Part shown: one piece after another, positions 10,256-20,313 of the stretch
How positions within the stretch are numbered: the first letter of the stretch is position 1
Layout: each line of letters starts with the position of its first letter
The notes under the pieces: model-generated
Databases searched by the model: none
What the model saw: only the letters and a program-made list of their open reading frames with translations
What the model was told of the DNA's origin: nothing
Assembly: GCA_036897485.1 (NCBI GenBank)
Contig: JAYMTF010000008.1
Span: forward strand, 21,605 to 85,604
From: Pelargonium nanum
Lineage: Eukaryota; Streptophyta; Magnoliopsida; Geraniales; Geraniaceae
Direction: 5' to 3'
Length of the DNA: 64,000 bases
Translations under genes and position numbers: made by a program

Positions 10256-13200
10256 ATGAAGGACCCGATTGGTGTGGTGCAGAGAGCAAAACCGGCCATG
10301 GGAGCCACCAGCTTGGCTTCGCCGTTGATTCTCCGAAGAGCATCTCTGGTTTTCGCATTTTGTCGTCCCCTTCCCTTCAACAACAACAACAACCTCTCCT
10401 TCTGCAAAACCCATCTCTCTGCTCCTCTCATACCTCCTCCTACCTCTTCAGGTATTTTATCTCTGCTTTGTACTATGTGTTTATGCTTTTCTTTTTCAGT
10501 ACCAAAGATATGCTATATTTATGTATGTATTTGTGTTGAGTTTTTTGCGAAGTTGAGGTACCCAGTTGGATGAATTGTGGAAATGTGCGTAGAATTTGGA
10601 TTTTTTGGGGTTGGATTGGGGTGATTGATAGTAAAGTTTAGAGCTTGATTTTATTGGTACCCATTGATGCTTTAGAGTAACAGTGCTTAGAATATGATTT
10701 TTTCTTTTGGTTTGGAATGAATGATTAGTGGTAAAGTTTAGAGCTTGAGCTTCTAAAAGAGATGTTTTTGGGAACAATACTTTGTACGTATTGATGCTTT
10801 GTAGTAATGCAATCATTGTAGTATGTGTTTATGCTTTTCTTTTCAGCACCAGAGAGATGCAATATCAATATGTATCTAAGTATGCATATTTTTTGTGTTG
10901 AATTTGTAGCGAACTTGAGGAATTTGAGGTACCCATTTGGATGAACTGTATAAATGTGTTGTAGAATGTGATTTTTTTGAGCTAATTAGTAGTAAAGCTT
11001 TGAGCTTGAGCTTGATGAAGAATCTCAAAGAAGTGTTCTTAATACAATCCCTGGGACACATTGATGCTTTAGTAGAGCAATATGCTGGTTTTGCTTGAAT
11101 GAAATTTGACAATTTATCTCATTCAGCAGAAGTGATAAACTGTAAAGTGGGCTTGAGTATTCCATGAAAAGCTTCTGAACTAATATCTTGAGTTGGTAAC
11201 ATATAATAAGATGTTATTGTGTTGTTTCCAATATGTTGCTACACAATGATGTGAGATGTGATAAGTTCTATGTTCTCTAGATAAGGTTGTCCCAGACAAT
11301 ATTGCTCAATGATGCCACAACTAGTTGGCTTTTTGATAAAGCTTGTTCAGGATTGTTCTTCCATGATTGTTAAACAATTTAGAATCAAACAATAGCTAAT
11401 GAAGCTTACGATTTGTTTACGAGCTAAGCTTGAGCACCGGCATACCTGGTTTGATTTGGCTTTGTGAGTAGTCCTTAGTTTGCACTTAACAAATATGAAG
11501 TAAAAGAAGGTTGACAAATAATAGTCAATAACTAGTCTGAGTCGTGGTTTAAAGTGTTGGTTTCTAACATAAAACTGAAAGCTGGGATATTTTGATGATT
11601 ACTTCTATTAGGTTTGTGAAGAAATCAATTTTGGGTTGTTCATATGTGAATTCAAATAGTTGTGTGCACTCAAGATTCAGAAAAACTTGACCATATTCTA
11701 AATTCAACAAAGATAAGCTTAAATAACCTAATTTAGTCTTAGGGATTGGCTCAAGCCATATGCTGATAGAGTTGTAAACATTTTCCTAGGATTACAACAA
11801 TCTTCACGACTAGTGCCATCACCATCAAAGCCATACCAACCCCGATAGAGGTATCACTGGGTGCCCTATCATTTTTGCTAATGCAACAAGTGACTTAGTC
11901 CTTGCATGGAGCATGATTGCATGTTCAATTGAAGTGTTGCACAGTGATGTACTATAAAATCGGCATCCATTCTCTTCCATTCTCACTTCAGCAAGTTTAC
12001 ATTTTTATTAATCTTGAGTGATAACGTGTTTACTAGCGTATAAACTAATGTTTTGATTCTCGGTAATGACTTTCTAAATCAATATAATATGTCAGCTGCA
12101 GGGATATGCCATGTGGTGCAAGCAATAAAGGGGGACATTGATATTTTGCTTAAAGGAGCGGGTGAGAAAACAGCTAATGATGAAGTGAAGAATATCCTTG
12201 AAATGGTATTTGTGTTACTGCTACGTTCATGTAGCGTTTGTATTAGAATTTTTGTTCTGTAATGGGGATCAAGAATGAGAATGGGTATGAGATTCTCAAT
12301 TTTTATGTTTGAATTAGAACTTTTTTGTCATGAGAATGACTTTCAATTGGGAATCTCACTCCCTTTCCTATTCTTGATTCATATTCCCATTCCAAAAAAC
12401 TTTAATCCAAACACTACCTCAGTTCCTTGTAAAGGCTACGCGTTCTTCCCTTTTCATAACACCTGTTTTCTTTTGTTTCCCAAACTTACTTCATCAAGTA
12501 AAGTTGATTTCTTAAAGTTGCTTAATGTAATGGCCATTCCAAATTTTGTCATTGTAGGCCAAACGGGCATCATTGAGAAGAGAAGTTCTCCATACAAACT
12601 TTCTCACCCCACCAGTTCTGAAGGAGTCCATGCTAGCATTGGAGAAACTAGCCGATTTGAAAGCTGTTGTTCAAGGAGGATACCCAGAGGTTGATCTAAA
12701 TAAATTCTAGCTTCCTTTGTAATGAACCTTGTAGTATTGTTTCTGCCTATGTGTTGATATATATCTTCCAAATAAAATAGGCAGAGCGCTGCCGGATCTC
12801 TGTTGGGCATCCAGATGTACTAACAGGCGATCCTGATGTAGTTGCCGCATTGAGGTAAATCATATCACATTCCGTTCCACCATACTGAAACTATATGAAT
12901 ATCCAAGGCTATGTTATTTGAAACCTTTGTTTATTTTGTTCCAGTGTCACAGGGAACTTTTCATTTCAACCTTGCTCTCATGGTGATTTTCTTGGCTCAA
13001 TTCTTGGTACAGGGATTGTTAGGGAAAAAGTTGGAGATATTCTCTTGCAGGTATCTTGTGCATTTTATACGCGATAAGTTCTCTGTTTTTAAGATTGCTC
13101 ATACATGTATATTGCAGTAGATTAGTCGTAAAGCAAGTCGTGAATGACACCTTTCAGTACATGTTGGACGTACAATGGTAGCTACAAGACTTAAGAGACG

Positions 13201-14398
13201 GATTTTCTCTCTTTGCAAAGTTCACATAATGTGAAAAAAAATATATTGTAGGAGTTTATTGACCATGACTGTGAGTTAGCTATATACGAAATGATAGAAG
13301 CTAAGTGAGATGCATGCATATCTATATATCTTTTCAACTTCTTGCGATGCTGTTGTTTAGGGAAATAGGTGAAATTCTGAATTTAAACTTGATTGCAAAA
13401 TGTCACAGATTGAAGACCGGACTGAATCTATTTGGTTTGGTCCAGTCTGGTTGGGTCCAAAAATTCGGTCCGGACCCGGATTTTGAACACCCTTACATTC
13501 TGGTTTCTGAATGAGGCACTACAATCTTTTATATGCTGCTTCTCTCTCCAACTACTCAGTAATCTCTCGTCAGCCCCAAAGTTGTGCTTCTTTTGGGATC
13601 GAATTTGACATTTGTTGTTTGTATTTCTTTGACGGCTATACAGGGAGATAAGGGAGCTCAGTTTCTCATTGTGCCCGAATTAGTTGAATATGTTATATCA
13701 TCACTGGATAAGGTAGTAATTACATGCTTTCGATGCATTGCTATGTTAAAACAATATGATAATGTCGAAACCAATTTGTTTAGTAATGTAATCGCATTTT
13801 GCAGGTTGGCAATGTACCAGTGTCGTGTACACAAATTCCCTTGCTGGCTCTTGAATATGAACCGCCAAGGTCACAAGTCATTAAATCGTGTCCTTTTCTC
13901 ACTTCTTCCTAGGAAACTAGCGAAGACTTGAAATGAAAACTCGTATATATGTGTTGCACTTGCATGCAGGACCAAGACTTTCAAAGCCATAGAAGCATCG
14001 TTGAGAGTAGATGCTGTAGCCAGTGCAGGCTTTAAGATTTCTCGATCAAAATTAGTTGATGCCATCAGGTACATAAAGAAGTTGTAAGTTCATTTCTTGA
14101 ATCGTTTTCAGAATCCTTATACACGCACATTCATTTTTTTTTTCTTATAATATTTATTGTAGTAAAGGGGACGTGCGTGTTAATTGGAACACTATATCCA
14201 AAAACGGAACCATCCTAAAGACTGGAGATGTAGTATCAGTTAGCGGAAGAGGAAGACTGAAGGTAACATAACAGTGTCTAATGTCTTCACGAACTAGGAG
14301 TTTCTAACTTCATATTATATCGTTGTTTTCTTCAGATTGGAGAAATACAATCGACTAGGAAAGGAAAGTTTGCCGTAGAAATCATTCAGTACTTATAA
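10256..14398 (+). CDS. Chloroplast S4-domain RNA-binding protein (YlmH / photosystem II S4 family)
   Basis: Ten exons: 10256-10451, 12096-12205, 12558-12689, 12781-12854, 12945-13050, 13644-13712, 13805-13869, 13970-14068, 14163-14262 and 14336-14398, about 337 residues with phases that close throughout. The N-terminus is Ser/Arg/Leu-rich and acid-poor, like a plastid transit peptide. The central part carries the YlmH-family core (SVGHPDVLTGDPDVVA, GDFLGSILGTGIVREKVGD). The C-terminus is an S4 domain (SRSKLVDAI, GDVRVNWN, LKTGDVVSVSGRGRLKI). Bacterial YlmH binds ribosome-tRNA complexes; in cyanobacteria and plants the family is named photosystem II S4 protein. Role in chloroplast translation or rRNA binding is inference. 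The start could instead be the in-frame ATG at 10298. Exon 2 has two acceptors six bases apart (12096 or 12102). Confidence 0.85.
10473..11075 (+). repeat. Tandem duplication (about 348-bp period) in S4 gene intron 1
   Basis: TATGTGTTTATGCTTTTCTT, a GAGGTACCCA(G/T)TTGGATGAA block and a TAGAGCTTGA...ATTGATGCTTT block recur in the same order from about 10473 and again from about 10821. The last block also appears a third time, near 10730-10800. Copies are diverged, so this is an old duplication of non-coding sequence. Confidence 0.75.
12262..12414. mobile_element. MITE-like inverted repeat in S4 gene intron 2
   Basis: The left arm GATCAAGAATGAGAATGGG and right-arm text (reverse complement GGAATGGGAATATGAATCAA) are imperfect inverted repeats about 150 bp apart, rich in the GAATGGGAATGAGATTC motif common in small plant MITEs. 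No target-site duplication is clear. Confidence 0.45.
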
Positions 14399-15854
14399 GC
14401 TTCAAAAATTAAGCAATACGTCCAGGTGCGTACTATGAAGTTCAAGAAAAGGCTCTTTAAAGTTGACCATTACTTGCTAGCTTTAGTATCCACAATTCAG
14501 AAAGAAAATGAAGTAAAGTTTGTAGCTCAATGAGCAATTGGCTATATTGTAACTATTTGCAGAATACTCATGTGGATCATCATTAGTTTTCTTGTGTGGA
14601 TATATGTGTAGCTCAAAGAAGAAAGGTCACCACAACTTATGACATTTTCACATACATTTTGGTTACTGAACTGTGCTAAAAGTGTAAATTATAGATGCAA
14701 TACAGATGTGCACAATTATACATGGAAGAAGCAAATCTATATGATGCAAAAGCTTTAGCAACATACAAAATATGTGTAGTTAACATCTCAGAAAAGAGAG
14801 AATAATCCAAGACGATGAGATATTAACATTTTCATGAGAAGATTACTTTCTGATGAAGCTTGGGACTTCTGATAAGAGGTCAGTCATTTTGAAAAAAACT
14901 TGTCAACTCCTGCTTATTGGATTATTGAACTCATCTAGCCTCACTATCCATTAGTGGAGGTGGTATTTACCCTCGTCAAATGTGTTGATAGGGTAATTTA
15001 ACACTACACGATCGGTCGAAAGTGATAGTACAGGGATGCCCAACAACCCAAGTGGTTGGAATCCAAGCATGGTGGCATGATCACCACAGCATTGTGACAT
15101 CATTATCATGCCATAATGACGTCATTGCTTGTATCATATTCGAGTCTTCTTTCAAATGTTGTTGGTATTGCTTATATATAAAAAATAGAAAAAAAATTAC
15201 TCTAGATCTCCACGGTGTCTCCCTTGGACACCGTGTGATTTTGTTTGAGTTGAGCTAGTCGGGGCGTGTCGGGATGGTTTCGAATTTGGGCACCAAGAAT
15301 AGTGATTAAAGGTCTTGAGTTGAGGAGTTAATAATTGATCATTCGAATAATGATAAACCAAGTGTGAAAGGATGTTCTTATCAGTGAAAGAGTCTGAGGT
15401 GAAGAGCTCTTTACTTGTCGTTAGCCAAGTGTAAGAGGTCTTCTAACACACGTGCTGATTTGTCGTTGGCCAACAATTTCTTGTAAATTTTCACGTAACA
15501 TCTTAAGAAATTAATTTTCAATTTCCTCTAACATTTTTGGATAACCTACAACAAAGATAAATAGTTCAAAATCTAACATTACATGACAACAATTAAACAT
15601 AAAAGCCCAACTACACCAAACTTAGGGAAATTAAGATATCTAATCTCTTATTATCATCACTTAAACTCGTGTTATGTATACAACAATACCCACTAAAAGC
15701 AATGCCAACAAAATCAAATCTAGCTAAGCTACACAACCATCACATTTCTCTATCAAATAACCCAGTAACTTTATTATCAAATCTATTATTCATTTTATAT
15801 ATCTGACGCTAAAAAAAAGGGCGACGCAGTGAACTGAGACTCTTACGACAAACT
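14399..15854. other. Intergenic region, with a possible SINE or fold-back element
   Basis: 3' flanks of the convergent S4 and STIG1-like genes. Between about 15034 and 15250 lies a repeat-like block: CCAAGTGGTTGG resembles an A box, ATTCGAGTCTT resembles a B box, and it ends near a perfect 9-bp stem (CACGGTGTC / GACACCGTG, 15210-15234). Elsewhere it is AT-rich with no gene seen. Confidence 0.45.
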
Positions 15855-16316
15855 TCAAGCGTACCCACAATTACCGTAAACGCAACTAATCCCTTTGCCA
15901 CATTTCTTGCCACACTTGCCACAATGGTCCACATTGTAGGCAATGTTTGTGCATGTTCCATTGCAACAAAGCTCCCCAAGCTTGCACTTGCTCCCGCACT
16001 TCCCGCAGTTGTTCCGGTCCCCGTGGATGTTCCGGCAATGAGTCTTGCAGCAGTTTAGAAGGCTCGTCCCGTTGTTCGCGTAGACGCCATTGCAAACGTT
16101 GTGGTACTTAGGGTTACAATGTGTGCCTTTCTTGATTCTTGTAGCGGCCAAGAACTGGCTTCTTGTTCTGAGGCTCCCGATGTCCGGGTTGTCAAGAACG
16201 TACTCGTCTACTTCTTCGTCGTCTTCGAACATTGTTGCTGAGGCTGAGAAGGTGAGGAAGAGGACTAGAGAGACAATGGTTGTGAGCTTGAGGACTGGTT
16301 TGGTCATGGTTGCCAT
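15855..16316 (-). CDS. STIG1-like (stigma-specific) secreted cysteine-rich protein
   Basis: A single-exon gene of 153 residues. Residues 1-27 are a signal peptide (MATMTKPVLKLTTIVSLVLF then TFSASA). An acidic linker follows, then a C-terminal cysteine-rich domain (residues about 68-153) with 16 cysteines in the STIG1 arrangement: CC pairs, CGKCGSKC, HCGKCGKKC and a final C-x-YA. STIG1 proteins are secreted; in tobacco, tomato and petunia they act in stigma exudate and bind pollen receptor kinases, and relatives act in other tissues. The ATG at 16316 is preferred because a TATA-like box lies about 80 bases upstream, which would put farther in-frame sequence in the promoter. Length is normal and no damage is visible. 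Confidence 0.92.
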   Translation of the reverse strand: MATMTKPVLKLTTIVSLVLFLTFSASATMFEDDEEVDEYVLDNPDIGSLRTRSQFLAATRIKKGTHCNPKYHNVCNGVYANNGTSLLNCCKTHCRNIHGDRNNCGKCGSKCKLGELCCNGTCTNIAYNVDHCGKCGKKCGKGISCVYGNCGYA

Positions 16317-16394
16317 TTTCTTCTCTAGTCCAAGAATTAGGGCTTTTTTTTTTTGGTAGTCCCACAAGAACTTGGAAGTAGGAGAAATGGTGGG

Positions 16395-16403
16395 TTTTAT
16401 AAA
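16395..16403 (-). promoter_or_regulatory. TATA-like box of the STIG1-like gene
   Basis: On the minus strand this reads TTTATAAAA, about 80 bases upstream of the ATG at 16316. That distance leaves about 50 bases of leader, typical for plant genes. Confidence 0.5.
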
Positions 16404-16409
16404 GTGCAA

Positions 16410-19400
16410 GATTTAGGGTGGTCCAAAATTCCAATGTCACAAGATTTATAATTAATGAGTTAATGTGCATAGTTGATTAATTAAATTCTCTAGATTCTCG
16501 CTGAGATTGATAATAATTAATTGATAAATATATTCTTGGTTAATAATTAATTGGAATTACAAATCTATCTTGGATGGAATGGCATTAGTAAATAATTTAA
16601 AATGTGATTGACCTAGTGTTTAATTAGTTTGAGATCTCTAGGTTTTCCATCTACCAACACATGTGCTTCTACATCTAATTTTATCAATTTGGCAGAGAAC
16701 TTGAGCTTTAAGCATGGTAGTCAATCATATATTTTTTTATACTGTATGATTTTGAATTGAATATAATTCTCTTTTAAATGGTAAATTTTAGCTTTAAATA
16801 TTGAGTTAACCAAAATCAACTTTTATGATCTCCTAATCCTCCTCTTCTTCTTTAAGAAATGCTAGTAACCATGCACGTTCTTAATGGAAAGAACTCAAAG
16901 CCCTAATTAAGTATACGTCTCCAAAAATTGTTCATCAACAAGGTAAATTAATTTCTAAGGTGTATGTGGCATTTGAAGTTTTGAACCATGTATTTGCAAA
17001 GGAAAATTGAGGGAGAAAAATTGTTTTGCAGCTAAATTTAAACTTTACCATCTCAAAGAGAACGCTAAATTTGACGCTGATCTAAAATCACAAACTAATA
17101 AGTGTAGGTTATAGCTGATATATCAAGTGTGATGCATGGATCGATTCTACTTTTTTTCAATAAATTGTTTTTTGCCTCAAAAATACATTTACAACGGTCG
17201 TAGTAAACAATTGTTCATGTCAACCTCTCAAAACTCGATCATATGCCAGTGTCATTTGACACATTGATTAAAATTACCTTGACGTTGAAATATTCTTTTA
17301 CTAAAAATTCTTATGTTCAATCTACCCATAACTATTGTATATATTTCACTTGTTTTATTTTTTAAGCAAAATTCTGGATCTATCGTTGATCATAATAATA
17401 ATGGCAGTCGAAATAATTGATAAGATAGTTATCATATCAAGACTATAGTTTTTTTCTGATTTTGTAATTAAAAAAAAAAAGGTGCACACTAGCACCACTT
17501 GAAGTAGTAATGAGAGTGATGTGATGTGTTTAATTGACACTAAACACAAGCAACCAATATTGCTTGACCGTCAAGAAGTGTACACGTGTGAGGGATCTTC
17601 TTTACCGGCGGGAAGTACGATAAGGTCACTGGCGGGTCACGTTACCCAAGCCACCATCGTGGGCCCATCAATGCTCATTTGTACACTTGGCACTCTCAGA
17701 GCCCATGATCCGAGATGGGATTAAACAAATCAGGACCGCACAAGTTTTGATAATACTTTTAATTTTAGTTGACCCTGAACATTGTCCAATGACCCCACAA
17801 TTAATTCCAAGTCGCCGATCTCCAACTCATACTATACGTATCGTCTCAGCAATGCATTTTTGAAACACAAAGCTTTGCATTTTTTCATTTTTTTGTCACC
17901 GATTTGTTTGATTTTTCCTTTCTTCGAATTATTGAGCACAATTTCAAGTTCGTCATCGTTACTTGATATATTAGTCGAAATATATCACTAAATTATAGTG
18001 GCGCGATCAACCATGCAAATGAAAGCATACATTTGAAATGTTATTTGAATCGAGGCTTTAGATGTGTCGGGAGGGTCACTCACCACTTAACAAAATAGTA
18101 ACATCAGCTCAACTATAAAGAAATTATGGTTTATATCAAGATAGGGGGAGCTCGTACCTGCTACGGCTCATTGATAGCTCCATCATTTCACAATAGTTAA
18201 ATATAGCAACACTTGAGCTCATTTATAAGCATATCAGGATATAAAACGTTCGTATGTTTAGCGGATACCTTTTATCGATTTGAGTATGGTATTATTGAGT
18301 CATGTCGGTGATTGCCTATAGATTTCGACTAATGCATTTTGCAAGCTATGCCTAGCTAAATAGCCCATGGGATGGTCTTGGGCCTAGCGGTCGGGTCAAA
18401 ACTGCCTCCATAACTATCAAACCGTTATTTGCTAGGTAGGGCCTGGTACTATTAGAGCGGGCCAATGGTGAACATGAGTCGCAACCCATTTTGTCAAGTC
18501 TACTAATAGTTTTTTACTTTTGAGTTGACACAACTAATATTAATTAGGTCGTGTTTGATATACCTAAAAATTCGAAAGAGCTTAATTGTGCCAACGATTC
18601 GAAATTTTTTTTTTTTGTAGTATACTCATATTAAAAACATTTTGAATGAAGTAAAATAGACAAGATTGATTGAGTCGCTCCCGCATAACAAAACGACTCG
18701 TTCCACAAAAATTGACTGCCATGCATAAAAACGTGGATCTCGCAATTGAATGAGTTACTCTGCTATGCGCTGACTGTTTAACAGAAGGAAAAGATCGAAA
18801 CCAGCTCTAATTCTCTACTCATACTAATACAATAATTAATAACCAACTCATATATATTCGTCGTAAATTTTCGACTCTACTTTGAGATTTGAAATATACT
18901 GTTTCGCGCCTCCCTTATTCAAATGAGAATGAATAATTTTAAACTAACGCTAATAAATAAATAAGAAAATGAAGTACATGATACATTAAAAATGACAATA
19001 TTCAACTCTAAATTATAGCTTTACTCACCGACGTCCATAAGAAATTAAAACAATATTGAGCCAATGCCTCCGATAATGTCCATGCATGAACCTGTTGGAG
19101 ATAAAATAGGTCGTCACGTACAGCTGAGCTGCAAATTAGAGAGACATGTGAAACATAAATTTAAATATTACAACCCTAATGAAGCTTTCACATTGAAGAA
19201 TACATTGTATAACATGTACCATATTAATTTGTGTATCAACATGTCCAAGTCAACTTGTAACAGTTCAATTCTCGTGATAGAGGAAGAAGAAGTTTATTTT
19301 CATAACATGCATTTCCGGATTTCTCATATTTGTCTTGGAACATTTTCAAGTCAACTTTAAACGGTGCAACACTCGTGATAGCGGAAGATACATGTCTGAT

Positions 19401-20110
19401 TTAGATTGTCTACTTTAGATGTGTATGTAGGTAAAATGTTTGTAGAGATTAAAGAGAATATTGTTTGGCAAACCAATGTATTGAAGGGGTTAAAATTAGA
19501 TTGTTTTGTAAAAATTTAGATTACCAACAATAAGTTGATCTAATTATTTTGACGGTTGATCTTACAAATTTTAATGTATACAAACACTATGGATAAAAAT
19601 GATTTCAGTCAATGTTCCATATGAGTCTACTAACAATTAGTTGACCTAATAACTTAAATAGTCTAACTTAGAGTAAAAATATGTATATTAAACTTAAGGC
19701 CAACTTACATCTAGCAGTGTCAACAATGACAAAAACATAAGGCACATGAAACTCACATGAGAAAGATGATGCGTTTCTCGTTAGATTAACTAACAGTGAA
19801 ACTAAACCAAGTATATGTAATTATGCGGATATTTTCAAAGTATATGATAGTTATGTGAAATACAATTATGCTATTAACCTCGAGAGTTAACTCTCTTATT
19901 TTTCTCAAGAATGTAACGTATGATATTGCTAGCAATTTTATGATATCTTACAGGGTCACATTCCAAACCTAGAGAGTGTAAATTTCATTACTTGAATCCA
20001 GCACTTTGGATTTGGAGTTCGTGAAACTTCTCCCTTCATCGTTTGACATCGCGAGATACTTGGAGTTCGAGTGCTCAAACAATTAATAATTGGGTGACAC
20101 ATATATATTT
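16410..20110. other. Intergenic region between STIG1-like gene and DRP5A
   Basis: About 3.7 kb of AT-rich DNA. I see no conserved coding sequence. A GC-richer patch at about 17575-17720 and an open frame at 19064-19360 have no recognisable protein features. A 42-bp direct repeat pair lies at 19243-19388. Confidence 0.55.
19243..19388 (+). repeat. Direct repeat pair (42 bp, spacing 104 bp)
   Basis: Segments 19243-19284 and 19347-19388 share CAAGTCAACTT, then (T)GCAA/TTCAA, CTCGTGATAG and GGAAGA in order, roughly 35 of 42 positions. Non-coding, function unknown. Confidence 0.65.
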
Positions 20111-20119
20111 TTAAATAAA

Positions 20120-20187
20120 GGCCCAAACCTCATTGTAGAATTGAAATCCAAGCCCAAAGGCTTATACCGAACTAGAAGCCCGGCCCA
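20120..20187. promoter_or_regulatory. Two GGCCCA (site II-type) elements upstream of DRP5A
   Basis: GGCCCA occurs at 20120-20125 and 20182-20187, about 130-190 bases before the DRP5A ATG. Site II elements (TGGGCC/GGCCCA) are typical of plant genes active in proliferating cells and bind TCP factors. This agrees with a cytokinesis gene but is motif evidence only. Confidence 0.45.
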
Positions 20188-20313
20188 TTAAGCTTTAACC
20201 GGTTCTGGTCCCATCCCGCTCCATCAACGTCATTTGTAGCCAAAATTCAAATTTTCAAAAAATTCAAAAACTCCACTGACACTCACTGCAACTTCTCTCT
20301 CTCCAACGCTCCA

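Noticed and set aside
16317-16409. Longer start for the STIG1-like gene (31 extra residues)
   Set aside because: It would place the signal peptide internally and start at the TATA-like box. The ATG at 16316 gives a normal secreted precursor.
19064-19360. 98-codon open frame between the STIG1-like gene and DRP5A
   Set aside because: No signal peptide, domain or Cys pattern; AT-rich codon use like surrounding non-coding DNA; it includes part of a direct repeat.
20230-20313. MSA (mitosis-specific activator) element in the DRP5A promoter
   Set aside because: CTCCAACGCTCC resembles it but lacks the AACGG core.
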